Assembly: GCA_031292355.1 (NCBI GenBank)
Contig: JARLHI010000003.1
Coordinates: 496,001 to 560,000, forward strand
Reading direction: 5' to 3'
Source: Candidatus Obscuribacterales bacterium
GTDB taxonomy: Bacteria > Cyanobacteriota > Vampirovibrionia > Obscuribacterales > Obscuribacteraceae
Length of the DNA: 64,000 nt
Part shown: positions 26,769-37,800 of the stretch, one piece after another
Numbering within the stretch: the first letter of the stretch is position 1
Layout: each line of letters starts with the position of its first letter
Position numbers and translations under genes: made by a program
Notes under the pieces: generated by a model
Told to the model about the DNA's origin: nothing
Seen by the model: only the letters and a program-made list of their open reading frames with translations
Database searches by the model: none

Positions 26769-27983
26769 TCAGTGGTTGGCGTCTACATCAGAAACGGGCG
26801 CTTTGCGACCAATTGAAGCGAGCACTCCTTTGAAATTAGTGACCGAAGGCGAGGCTTCCAATTTCTTCCTCGCTTTAGACAAAACAGTTGAAGTGATGTT
26901 TGGCAGTTCACGCGCCAGATCAATATATTTTTTCTGACCTACGTAACACCGAACCAAACTCGCCTCTAAAGACTGTTTACAAGCTTCATTGTCGATTTTT
27001 GCACTTTCATACTGATCTAAGACACGATAGATATAATGCTCGCCTTCTTCGAAACGCCGTTCGACCACGTAAAGATGCGCAAGGTTACGCACGGCGTCAC
27101 ACCATTCCTTGGAGTGAACATTAATATTGAAAGCTACAGATTCCAATTTCTGAAATGTCAGTTCGGCTTTCTGAAACTCATGTTGTCTCAAGTAGGTATA
27201 TCCCAGAGCCTTCAAAACACTGATGACACCAGAATGTGTTGGAGGCAAATATCTTTCTCTGATAGCCAGTGTGCGCTCGTAATAGCCAGAGGCTTTTTTG
27301 AAATCACCTTGGGCCATGGCGGTTGAAGCCATTATATGTAGTGTCATCGCGATATCAGGGTGATCATTACCGAGAGCTTGTTCGCGAATTGCCAGTGCTC
27401 GCCTTGAATATTCATGCGCGCGACTGTAATCCTTCAGCCGCATTTTGCACAGAGCCAAGAGACCAAGCGTTGGAGCCAATCCTAGATCTTCTTGACCAAG
27501 TAGTTTTTCTTGCAAATTTAAAGCTTGTTTCAGCAAAAATTCACCGTCGGCTAAAAGATTCTGCGATATGTGCAGGCCACCAAGTACGGCAAGACTTTCA
27601 GCAGCCTGAGTACTTTCTTCACCAAAAAGCTTGCGTCGCATGTCTAATGCGCGTCTGAGCATAGATTCCGACTGAGCATATTTACGCTCGTTCAAATACA
27701 GCGTGCCTAATTGTTCAATGATTCTTGCAACGTCTGCATTTTCTGTGCCACCAGCTTTGCCTCGAATCGCAAGAGCCTTAGTCAAAGCCGATTCAGCTTT
27801 GGGATAATCTTCAAGGTGAGTGAAGACTTTGCCTAGAAAATAAAGACTGTCCGCCAACTTTTCATTGTCATCTGCATCTGCTTCAGCCACACCGATGGCG
27901 ATGGCGAAATAACGGGCAGCTTCAGCATACTGACCGTGCGAATATGCGGTTTCGCCGTTAGTTTGATTTTCTTCCCAGGTCAT
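26769..27983 (-). CDS. TPR-repeat protein, tandem paralog
   Basis: This encodes 404 residues from the ATG at 27983 (a TTG four codons earlier is possible). It has the same architecture as the gene at 25543: a short N-terminal AYSHGQYAEAARYFAIAIG unit, then repeats such as ALAIRGKAG, SMLRRALDMRRKLFGEES and RRALAIREQALGNDHPDIA. The C-terminal ~40 residues are less regular. It is cytoplasmic by sequence. It comes first in the pair, and its role is probably as a scaffold or sensor-binding protein. No partner can be named. Confidence 0.85.
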   Translation of the reverse strand: MTWEENQTNGETAYSHGQYAEAARYFAIAIGVAEADADDNEKLADSLYFLGKVFTHLEDYPKAESALTKALAIRGKAGGTENADVARIIEQLGTLYLNERKYAQSESMLRRALDMRRKLFGEESTQAAESLAVLGGLHISQNLLADGEFLLKQALNLQEKLLGQEDLGLAPTLGLLALCKMRLKDYSRAHEYSRRALAIREQALGNDHPDIAMTLHIMASTAMAQGDFKKASGYYERTLAIRERYLPPTHSGVISVLKALGYTYLRQHEFQKAELTFQKLESVAFNINVHSKEWCDAVRNLAHLYVVERRFEEGEHYIYRVLDQYESAKIDNEACKQSLEASLVRCYVGQKKYIDLARELPNITSTVLSKARKKLEASPSVTNFKGVLASIGRKAPVSDVDANH

Positions 27984-28059
27984 CTTGGATTCCAACTCTC
28001 TTTCTGTTCAAAAGCTATGCAGTCAGCGCATAGGAAATGATAAATCATCATAATAAGGC

Positions 28060-29799
28060 TCAGGCGCTATTTTTCTGCCGCTGCGGACAAACTTCCTGAA
28101 TTATTTCTTGAATACGACTGAGCAAGCCACCAAGCCCTAAACGTTTCGATGCAGAGATGATAACAGGACTTGGCACCTGAGCGATAATCCATGTCAAATC
28201 TTCAGAGCGAACCATCTCAGCCTTGTTGAGGACCGTGATTATGGGTCGATCTATCGCATCCAGTTCACTCAGTACGTCATATACGCTGGCTATATGATCC
28301 ATTACATTTGGATGACTCGCATCTATAACATGCAACAAAACATCAGCCACTTTGACTTCTTCCAAGGTGGCTCTAAAAGCAGCAACAAGAGGAGTTGGCA
28401 GCTTTTTGATGAACCCTACCGTATCAACCAGTAAAACTGTGCTGTAGTCCGGCAAGACCGTGCGTCGTGTGGTCGGGTCTAAAGTGGCAAACAATTTGTT
28501 TTCGACATTGACGTTGGATTTGGTCAAAGCATTAAGCAAAGTCGATTTTCCAGCGTTTGTATATCCAGCGATTGCCACTACCGGTAGATTCTCATCAGTG
28601 CGGTGGCGGCGCTGAGTATCTCTATGCGTCTTGATGCGGTCTGCTTCTTTTTCCAGAAAATTTATACGGTCGCGAATTCGTCGTCGGTCGATTTCCAACT
28701 TCGTTTCACCAGGACCTCTCGTGGCGATACCGCCCCCCAGGCGACTAAGCGAAAGCCCTTTACCCACAAGTCGAGGATATAGGTACTGAAGCTGGGCAAG
28801 TTCGACCTGTAATTTCCCCTCTCTCGTTTGAGCACGCTGGGCGAAAATATCTAGAATCAGCTCAGTGCGGTCGATCACTTTAACACCGACCACATCTTCC
28901 AGTGTTTTTTGTTGATTGGCAGAAAGCTCCTGGTCGACGATCACCAAATTGGCGCCAAATTCTTGCACTATCAAAGCCAGTTCCTGCACCTTACCAGCAC
29001 CCAGGAAATATTTAGGATCTGGCATTTTGCGAGTCTGCATCAATCTCTCGCAAACAGTTGCTCCAGCACTTCGAGCCAGTTGCGCAAGCTCATCAAGCTC
29101 GTCTTCAATTTGAAATGCGTCTGTGCCGTCAATAACCAGACCTACCAGAATCGCGCGCTCCTCACCTTCAGCCACCGGCAAACCAGGCGCCTGTTTTCTG
29201 AATTCGGCTTCGAGCGAATCCATCAAATCTTCAAAATTATCTTCTTGCGCTGTACGAACTGTGCTTGATGGAAGCAACTTCCACAACTTACCTTCGCTAT
29301 CGCGGCCGGGCATCAAATGAGCGATATTGACGGCATCAGCAAATTTCGAGTGCTCACCACGAGACCGGGAAAAGGTCCCACCTGGATCAACTTCGATTTG
29401 AGCCAGCAGATCCAGCCGATTACGGGCAAGTACTTGCAAATTTTCCATGCTGATTATCGATGCATCAACACCAGCGACTGCAATTGTCGGCTTTTTGACG
29501 ATGTGCGTGTGGATGATCCGGTGACCACACAGACGTCCAGGTCCCACGCGCACTCCGCGTAACTCGGGCATGTTCACGTCTGAAGGTTGCCCCACAGTGA
29601 TATTTACGACCTGTCCACGTCTGTTTACAACCACAGACAATGGATAACCTGTTGTATGAGATAATTCCGCGACCGAATCGGCGAGATCGATAGTAACAAT
29701 CTTATCCATGGGAATACGCTGCTGTAGCAGTCGATTCAATTGCTTTATTTCAGATTTTTTGAGTCCCTTTGCCTTTGCGAGATCCAGTTTGCCGTGCAA
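28060..29799 (-). CDS. hflX: GTPase HflX, long N-terminal form
   Basis: This encodes 579 residues, about 150 more than the common E. coli type. The extra N-terminal domain (about 1-190) has SHTTGYPLSVVVNRRGQV and resembles the extended HflX of cyanobacteria and relatives. The central HflX domain has DQELSANQQKTLEDVVGVKV and GPGETKLEIDRRRIRDRI. The G domain has GYTNAGKSTLLNAL (P loop), DTVGFIKKLP and the NKAE motif. It binds the 50S subunit and rescues stalled or heat-damaged ribosomes. It is monocistronic on the minus strand. Confidence 0.94.
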   Translation of the reverse strand: MHGKLDLAKAKGLKKSEIKQLNRLLQQRIPMDKIVTIDLADSVAELSHTTGYPLSVVVNRRGQVVNITVGQPSDVNMPELRGVRVGPGRLCGHRIIHTHIVKKPTIAVAGVDASIISMENLQVLARNRLDLLAQIEVDPGGTFSRSRGEHSKFADAVNIAHLMPGRDSEGKLWKLLPSSTVRTAQEDNFEDLMDSLEAEFRKQAPGLPVAEGEERAILVGLVIDGTDAFQIEDELDELAQLARSAGATVCERLMQTRKMPDPKYFLGAGKVQELALIVQEFGANLVIVDQELSANQQKTLEDVVGVKVIDRTELILDIFAQRAQTREGKLQVELAQLQYLYPRLVGKGLSLSRLGGGIATRGPGETKLEIDRRRIRDRINFLEKEADRIKTHRDTQRRHRTDENLPVVAIAGYTNAGKSTLLNALTKSNVNVENKLFATLDPTTRRTVLPDYSTVLLVDTVGFIKKLPTPLVAAFRATLEEVKVADVLLHVIDASHPNVMDHIASVYDVLSELDAIDRPIITVLNKAEMVRSEDLTWIIAQVPSPVIISASKRLGLGGLLSRIQEIIQEVCPQRQKNSA

Positions 29800-29920
29800 A
29801 CTATTTCCTCCGGTTGGTACTAATCAAAAAGCAGATCGTGATTCCTCTTACAACGCGATCATACCGCCAATATTCATCATTAGCATGCACAATTAATCTT
29901 ACAAAGCCTGATTCTATGAG

Positions 29921-31399
29921 CTAAAAGGCACCTTTTGCAATCAACGAGGCCGAGCTATCGACGATTGAATAACGCAATAATGCCCTCATACCAGACTCTC
30001 CGCAGTTTTTCACTGCTGGCAAAACCTTGCCGGGATTGCATATTCCGTCTGGATTAAAAGCTTCACGGAATGATGCCATCGCCTTTAAATCACTATCTGA
30101 AAATAGCTCAGGCATTTCTGACACTTTTTCAATGCCAATGCCGTGTTCACCCGAAAGTGTGCCACCAAATTCAACGCATGCGTTCAAAATCTCGCGACCA
30201 GCAAGCATCACACGACGCAACTCGTCGGCATTGTCGCGATGAAACAAGATGCACGGATGCATATTGCCGTCTCCAGCATGACAAACGTTCGCTATAGTCA
30301 ATTGATATTTTTCGGCTATCGAACCGATTCGTCGCAGCATCTCAGCGAGCTTGGAACGTGGGATGACACCATCTAAAACATATGCATGCGGTGCAATGCG
30401 GCCATACGCGGCAAACGCTGATTTACGTGCTTTCCAGATCTTGGCGCGGGTTACAAGATCTTCGGCCCAGTGCAATTCCATCACTTTGTTCTTGTGCGAG
30501 CAGGCTTCCACAATCTCTTTGTGGACAGTGATACCAGTGCGCGGTCCATCTAATTCAACAATTAGAAGTGCCCTAGCCGAGCGCAGCAATCCCATTGCAA
30601 AAGCGTCTTCAACGGCATTGAGAGTGGGTCCGTCAATCAACTCCATAGCCGCCGGCACCACTCCATGGGCAATGATGTCGGCGACGCACTGACCAGCATC
30701 TTCCACGCTAGAAAAGTAAGACACCATCGTTTCGACAGCTTGCGGTCGGGGCACCAAATTTAGTGTCGCCTCGGTAACTATTCCGAGCGTCCCTTCTGAG
30801 CCAATAAAAGCGCCGAGCAAGTCCAGACCTTGATTGGGACGGGTTCTTCCGCCCAAGTAAACGATGGCACCATCAGGCAAAACAACGGTCATGCCAAGCA
30901 CATGATTGGTCGTCATGCCGTATTTTAAACAATGCGGACCACCTGCATTTTCGGCGATATTACCGCCAATCGTTGAAGCTAACTGGCTTGATGGATCAGG
31001 AGCAAAATAAAGTTCAAAAGGATGCGCAGCCTCTGAAACCGAGACATTAGTCACACCAACTTGCACAACTGCAATTTTTTGATTTTCGTCGATCTTGAGG
31101 ATTTTATTCAGCCTCGTCAAAACCAGACTGATGCCTCCCATAATCGTCGTCGCACCGCCAGATAAGCCAGTACCAGCGCCACGAGGTGAAAATGGAATTT
31201 GATACTTATTGGCTATTTTGACAATCTTAGCGACCTGCTCGGTATTTGCAGGCAATACAACACAATCTGGTCGCGCCACGTCCAGAGTTTCTGCGTCGCA
31301 CTCGTATACAGAAAGGTCGACATCGCCCGTGAGCACATAAGGCAAACCAACTACTGCTTGCAGTTCTTGCAGAATTTTTTTGGTGATAGGGTTGGGCAC
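29921..31399 (-). CDS. glcD: FAD-linked glycolate/D-lactate oxidase subunit GlcD-type
   Basis: This encodes 492 residues. The FAD-binding PCMH domain (about 40-220) shows SPRGAGTGLSGGA and ASTIGGNIAENAGGPHCLKYG. The C-terminal cap has NVCHAGDGNMHPCILFHRD and LSGEHGIGIEKVSEM, typical of GlcD. It oxidises glycolate or another 2-hydroxy acid and passes electrons on. No glcE or glcF partner is beside it, so the exact substrate is open. Its GTG start lies 3 bases after the stop of the polyQ protein gene, so its translation is probably coupled to it. Confidence 0.92.
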   Translation of the reverse strand: MPNPITKKILQELQAVVGLPYVLTGDVDLSVYECDAETLDVARPDCVVLPANTEQVAKIVKIANKYQIPFSPRGAGTGLSGGATTIMGGISLVLTRLNKILKIDENQKIAVVQVGVTNVSVSEAAHPFELYFAPDPSSQLASTIGGNIAENAGGPHCLKYGMTTNHVLGMTVVLPDGAIVYLGGRTRPNQGLDLLGAFIGSEGTLGIVTEATLNLVPRPQAVETMVSYFSSVEDAGQCVADIIAHGVVPAAMELIDGPTLNAVEDAFAMGLLRSARALLIVELDGPRTGITVHKEIVEACSHKNKVMELHWAEDLVTRAKIWKARKSAFAAYGRIAPHAYVLDGVIPRSKLAEMLRRIGSIAEKYQLTIANVCHAGDGNMHPCILFHRDNADELRRVMLAGREILNACVEFGGTLSGEHGIGIEKVSEMPELFSDSDLKAMASFREAFNPDGICNPGKVLPAVKNCGESGMRALLRYSIVDSSASLIAKGAF

Positions 31400-31402
31400 G
31401 AG

Positions 31403-32269
<867 letters not shown>

Positions 32270-32421
32270 GGCTCTTCAAATTAAGCGCTAAACTTAGCTC
32301 GGCAAGTAATAACAGGCATCATAATGTAAATTTACTCTATATCTGTAGAAAGTAAATGTGCCTTTTACGTAGTGTTCTCACTCAATGACATTGTACTTGA
32401 ATTTAAAGGGCTCCCAACGGT

Positions 32422-33204
32422 ATGAAAAGCATCATCGATAGTCATTGTCATGTGATGAGAGAATACTTTGGTGATGAGCAGAAGGAAGTAATTGAAAGGG
32501 CTTTTGCCGAAGGCGTTGTGCAGATGGTAAATCCAGCCTGCTCCCTGACAGATATAGGAGAAGTGCTGACTCTAGCCGAGCGCTACCCTGGTATCTACGC
32601 TGCCGTGGGCATCCATCCGCATGAGGCAAAGCATTGGCAGTCGGATAGCGAATCAATTTTGCTCCGTGCAGCTGAAAATTCCAAGGTTGTAGCCATTGGA
32701 GAATGTGGACTGGATTTCTTCTACAACCATAGCGAAGCCGCTCAACAAAAAGAAGTTTTTGCCATTCATGTGAAAATGGCGGTTGCATTGAAAATGCCCA
32801 TAATCGTCCACTGTCGCGATGCCTGGGATGAATGTCTGGATATATTAGAAGAACACGGTCAGGGACAAGTCAGAGGTGTCTTTCACTGCTTTACGGGCGG
32901 TCCAGAGATTTTGCCTAGAATCAAAAAGCTGGACTTTTATGTTTCATTTTCTGGCATCCTCACTTTTAAAAAGTCTGCAGCGATTCAAGAGGCGGCGCCT
33001 CTTGTTGCCGAAAATCGCATTTTGGTCGAAACCGATTGTCCCTACCTTGCTCCACAAAAGGTGCGCGGCAAGCGGAACGAACCCTCATTCGTCTGGCATA
33101 CTCTCGATAAATTAGCTGAACTCCGAGCAACGTCAGCTGAATCTACGGCCAAATCTTGCGTCGATAATGCAAGAGAGTTATTTGCTCTGCCTGTTCTCAA
33201 TTAA
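32422..33204 (+). CDS. tatD: TatD-family metal-dependent deoxyribonuclease
   Basis: This is a 260-residue TIM-barrel hydrolase. Metal ligands are visible in IDSHCHV, AVGIHPHEAK, AIGECGLDFFYN, IIVHCRDAWDE, VFHCFTGG and ETDCPYLAP, in the correct order. The family acts as a 3'-5' DNase/exonuclease, and YcfH-type members are the closest in layout. The start is the ATG at 32422. It stands alone, facing the kinase gene at 33305 tail to tail. Confidence 0.93.
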   Translation: MKSIIDSHCHVMREYFGDEQKEVIERAFAEGVVQMVNPACSLTDIGEVLTLAERYPGIYAAVGIHPHEAKHWQSDSESILLRAAENSKVVAIGECGLDFFYNHSEAAQQKEVFAIHVKMAVALKMPIIVHCRDAWDECLDILEEHGQGQVRGVFHCFTGGPEILPRIKKLDFYVSFSGILTFKKSAAIQEAAPLVAENRILVETDCPYLAPQKVRGKRNEPSFVWHTLDKLAELRATSAESTAKSCVDNARELFALPVLN

Positions 33205-33304
33205 CAGTGTCAGTCACATAGCTGCGACTGGCACCTCATATGGTGCCGATGTAAAACGAGTTATGATGCTAAGTCAAGACTGACACAATCGCGATGATGG
33301 CACT

Positions 33305-34801
33305 CTAGGAGCTCAGCGGACGTTTCTTCAGTTTTTTCAGAAGATCATCGGCCTCATGCGCCGAAGGTGATTTTGCCGGTATTTTCTGCAACAAATCCCT
33401 AGCTTCTTTGAATTTGTGTTCCTTCGTCAACTTTTTAGCATACTGAATATACGCGTCATGCAACATGTCGGTGCCTTCATCACCGAGGCGAAACTCTTTC
33501 TGGAGCTTCTCCAGCACCTTTACTGCGTCTTCAGGACGGTCGCCACTCATTGCAACGGTTGCGCTCGTCATATTTGAATTGTAATCACTTAAACGCACGA
33601 GGCAAATCGCTGCTATGGCAAAACAGACTGTCAGAAAGATTTGCACGGCAAGCGATTGAGAATTACTGGTCTTTCTATGCTGACGACCTTCGTCATCATT
33701 ATGGTGTTCGCTTTCGGATTCAAGAAGTTTGACAAAACGGTTCATTGTGTCTGCTGTAGTTTCCAGAGGACCGTTTTCTGGAGCCATCAGAACTGGTGCG
33801 CGGCTGCCACCAAAAGGAATCCAGGTGCTACCCCCGGCAACCATTTTGCGATTGCGAGTGCTACATGCTTCCTCCACTTCAGCCCAGAGTTCATCAGCGC
33901 TTTGTTGCCTTGCTGAAGGATTTTTACTGAGTGCTTTGATCACTACTTTTTCAAGATGCTCTGGATAAATCAGCTCTGGTTCAACTTCAGCCATACGAGG
34001 AGGAGTTTCATTGACATGCATAAACATGAGAGCCATAAGATCATCCGCCAAAAATGGGCGTTTACCAGTGAGCATTTCGAAAATCACAACGCCCAGGGAA
34101 TAGATGTCGCAGCGATAGTCGAATTCAGCACCACGACACTGCTCTGGACTCATATAAGCAGGGCTACCACAGACCTTGCCTTCGACAGTCAAAGCGCCGG
34201 TCGAACCATCATCACCGACTAATTTCGCCACACCAAAGTCAACGACTTTGACTGAAACCGAAGCTGCGTCTTTGCCCTGCAAAATAATATTGTCAGGTTT
34301 TAAATCTCTGTGAATGACTCGCACTCTATGCGCTTCTGCAACCGCAGCGCAAACCTGCTTGATGATAGGGAGCGCGGCTTCAATCGGCAGCGGTCCTGTT
34401 TCTCTTAAGACTTGCGCTAAGTTCAAACCTTGCAAAAACTCTGTGACGATGTATGGTTGTCCATCTTCCATCAAACCGTAGTCAAATAAAGTGACAACGT
34501 TTGGGTGCTTTAACGCACTAACTGTTTGAGCTTCACGCCGAAAACGCTTAACTGACTCATTGGAAGTCTCGTGAAAATTCTGCAAGACCTTGATTGCCAT
34601 CTCACGTCCCGATGAGACCTGAATTGCCTCGTAGACTATGCCCATCGCTCCTCGGCCAATAGCGCATAGAATTCGGTACCGTTCACCGACAATGGTGCCA
34701 ATCAATGGGTCATTGCCGACCGAAATCAGCTCGGATGAATCACTCGGGCAAATATCTGCCTCGTCATCGTAATGCAAATTGCAGCTCAGACATAGCTTCA
34801 T
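33305..34801 (-). CDS. Membrane Ser/Thr kinase with N-terminal Cys ribbon
   Basis: This encodes 498 residues. The N-terminal motif CLSC-x10-CPSD (C4, C7, C18) looks like a zinc ribbon in which the fourth ligand is Asp. The kinase domain (about 37-305) has AIGRGAMGIVYEA, the lysine in MAIKVL, the canonical VIHRDLKPDNI, VVDFGVAK, and AYMSPEQCRG. One transmembrane helix lies around 385-405. The C-terminal ~75 residues form TPR-like helices (YAKKLTKEHKFKEARDLLQK). The same order occurs in the giant kinase directly upstream at 34834, so they are paralogs in tandem on the minus strand, 32 bases apart. Confidence 0.93.
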   Translation of the reverse strand: MKLCLSCNLHYDDEADICPSDSSELISVGNDPLIGTIVGERYRILCAIGRGAMGIVYEAIQVSSGREMAIKVLQNFHETSNESVKRFRREAQTVSALKHPNVVTLFDYGLMEDGQPYIVTEFLQGLNLAQVLRETGPLPIEAALPIIKQVCAAVAEAHRVRVIHRDLKPDNIILQGKDAASVSVKVVDFGVAKLVGDDGSTGALTVEGKVCGSPAYMSPEQCRGAEFDYRCDIYSLGVVIFEMLTGKRPFLADDLMALMFMHVNETPPRMAEVEPELIYPEHLEKVVIKALSKNPSARQQSADELWAEVEEACSTRNRKMVAGGSTWIPFGGSRAPVLMAPENGPLETTADTMNRFVKLLESESEHHNDDEGRQHRKTSNSQSLAVQIFLTVCFAIAAICLVRLSDYNSNMTSATVAMSGDRPEDAVKVLEKLQKEFRLGDEGTDMLHDAYIQYAKKLTKEHKFKEARDLLQKIPAKSPSAHEADDLLKKLKKRPLSS

Positions 34802-34833
34802 TTTGTCTATCCGGCGATGTCTTTCATATAATG

Positions 34834-37800
34834 CTACTGCCCTGAAGTAGAGCCCTTAATAACCTTATATCCCTTCAAAAGTTTTTGAGCTGCCCGATAA
34901 GAGGGACTGCGGCGTGGAACATACCCCAGAACCTCGATGGCATCGTCAAATTTTTCTGTATCAGCAAGCTTTTTCGCCAGTTTGACGCAGCGTTCGGCAT
35001 CTTTTGGACCGACTTTGGAAGTTTTGCGGACCTTATCTAGTGCTGCCTGAGCCGCCTCCAGTTTGTTGCCAGCAAGCATCTGATCCACAGTCATTGTGGC
35101 TGGTACAGCGTCTTTCGGAGCAGAAGGGTGAGCGATAAAATTTTGGTAGCCATAGTAGCCACCGCCGCCCAACACAATTAATATCACAGCAGTGATGCCT
35201 AATTTAGCAACATCCGGTCCACCGCTGTGGGTGCGAGATAAACTGGCACGGTTAAATTTGGTCGATCCGGCGGCCTTTGCTCGCTCGCTCTTAACTGAAT
35301 CCTGAACGTTCCGGAAGTTACTGGAGTGATAATCAGATGGCGCATCACCAGCTGGATCAATTTGCTGACCTTTCTTCTTTAGAGCCTGCGTCACCAACTG
35401 AGCGGCTAAATCTGCTGGGTTCTGACCTTCTGCTCCAGGAATTTTGGAATTCGTGTTGTTTGAGCGCAGCACATTTGCTTCCACAGAAGCTAGTCCTTTT
35501 GCCGCTTTCACAGACGTAGAAGATTCGCCCGGTTTTGCCACCATTGGTTGACCAGTCGGTGTCTTAAGGGCCGGCATGCGATTGACCGTGCCTGTTTCCA
35601 CCGCTTTTTGTGCGGCTTCAAGCATGCGTTTGCGAGAACCAGCTACGGAATTAACGTCGGGAATTGCACTTGCGTTGACCTTAGAACCTGTCGCTTCGCC
35701 CGGTAACTTGACGTTCGATGCGCTTGAAGCGGTTGCTGCTGGCGGTACGGCACCACTTTTCAATGCCTCAATTTTCATTTTTACAGATTCTATCTTCTTA
35801 TTCAAAGCATCAGGCTGGCGGGCGATGCTAGAGGAACTAGCAGTAGACATGGTGCCCGCTTGCGCCTTTCCTTCGGAGCGCTTTGCCGCTTCAATCAAGC
35901 GACTGACTGCGTCTGCACCAGCCTTATCTTGGGACTTGGCGGCAACCACACTAGCATCAGAAATTTCTGGCGGTGGGCTTTCGGTCAACTTGCTTTCAGA
36001 CATGGCAGCTGTTGCTGGTAAGGCTTCTGTACTACCAGTAGCTTTGCTAGCTTTAAGTCTTTCCGCCAGTTCAGCTTTTAAGTCAAATGGAGCAGCAGGC
36101 TTTGGCAAAGATGTGCTTGAATCAGCACCTTTTGGTCGTTCGCTGATCGGCTGATCGTAACGCTTAACGGTTTCTTCTTTCGCCTTGGCTTTTGCAGCCT
36201 CTTCAAGTGCGGCGGCTTTCGCTTTGGCTTCAGCGGCAGCTTTCGCTTCAGCAACTGCTTTCGCTTCAGCAGCAACTCTCGCTTCAGCAGCGGCTTTTGC
36301 TTCGGCAGCGGCTTTCGCTTTTGCTTCAACAGCAGCCTTTGCTTCGGCAGCGGCCCGTTCTTCGGCGGCAGCTCGTTCTTCGGCGGCAGCTCGTTCTTCA
36401 TCAGCGGCTCGTTCTCGAGCGATCACTCTTAGTTCTTCTTGCTCTTTGACCTCTGCTTCGAAGGCTGCTTTTATCTCTGCAGCTCGAACCTGCTCGGCAT
36501 GTAATTGCTCAGCGGCTTGAGCTTCTTGCTCAGCAATAGCATCAGCTGCTTTTTTTGCTTCTTCTTCAGCGCGAGCTATTTCGGCAGCATTGACGTCTTC
36601 TTCTTGTTTGACTTCGTCCGTCTTTTCCTGGACATGAGCGACTTCGGCAACCGGCTCATCTGTTGTCCGAGGGCCTTTCCCAGAGCGCGCCAAAAACGCG
36701 CGTGCAAGATCAGCAGCACTTGGTCGTTCACTAACTACGGGAGGTTCTGGTTCTACAGTGGGTTCTGGTTCGGCAAGGGATTCAACAGATTGCTCCGCAA
36801 ATGATGTCTCTGGTTCTGCCACCGCATCGCTGACAAATGGGGAAGAAGGGGGCTCTTCGAAAACATTCGGTGGTATTACTTCGGGTGCCACGTCGAACTC
36901 GGAAGGAGCAGAGGCTGATGCAAATGATGGTGCATCTTCAATTATATTTGAATTACCAAAAGTACTGCCGGTCGACGACAACACAGCGTCGAAAGCCGCT
37001 TGTTGAGCATCCAATTCGCTCTCCATCAAAGCATCTATGTCTACAATTTCAACATCTTCTATAGGATGCGAGTCAACCACAGATTCATCAATCGGAAGCG
37101 GCGCATTTAAATCTTCTTTCTCGAATTCAAAACCGGTGTTTTGATAAGAATCTGGTCTTGCTGGTACCGAGGAGTCTTTTTCTGCGATGTCGCTTCTACC
37201 GCTTTGAACCTCGGACGACGCCATATTTAAGTTTGAGAGTTCTTGCTCTCTGGAAGAAAGCAAGTCAATTGGCGGCTTTTCTTCGATATCGGAAGGTGGA
37301 ACGTCGATGGCGGACTTGCTCATCACCAGATCTTCAGACATTGCATCGGAACTTAGATCACTGGCTCCATTATCAGCGGTGCCCTTTTTGGCAAGTGGTG
37401 GACCGCTGGTTGAAACTATGCCTGAAGGATCCGAGCCGGTTTTCGAAGTTTTCTTATTGCCCCCGATAGCGTTAAGTTCATCTAGCGAGAACGGTTTCTT
37501 TTCAGCCGGTTTTTTCACCGATGCGTCACGATTTACAGCTGCTGCATGGTCCTTTGCAGGCGGCTCATTTTGATTTCGTCCAAGAGCCGTCCACGAGCCG
37601 GTATCATCACCCATGCGACGCACTGAATCAGGTTTCATAATCGCCGAATCAAGACGTTTTTCAACTTCCGACGCGAATTCGTTATCTAGCTCTTCGCTCT
37701 TATGTACTGGTTCTTCAAAGCGCCGTGGGTCGAAATTACTCGCGGAAAATGCTGGAGCTTCTCCCACTAAATCGGCAGCACCAAAAGCGTCATCTTCAAC

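Noticed and set aside
36185..36520. Long Ala/Ser-rich plus-strand frames over the giant kinase
   Set aside because: They are shadows of the repetitive Ala/Glu-rich coding region on the minus strand.
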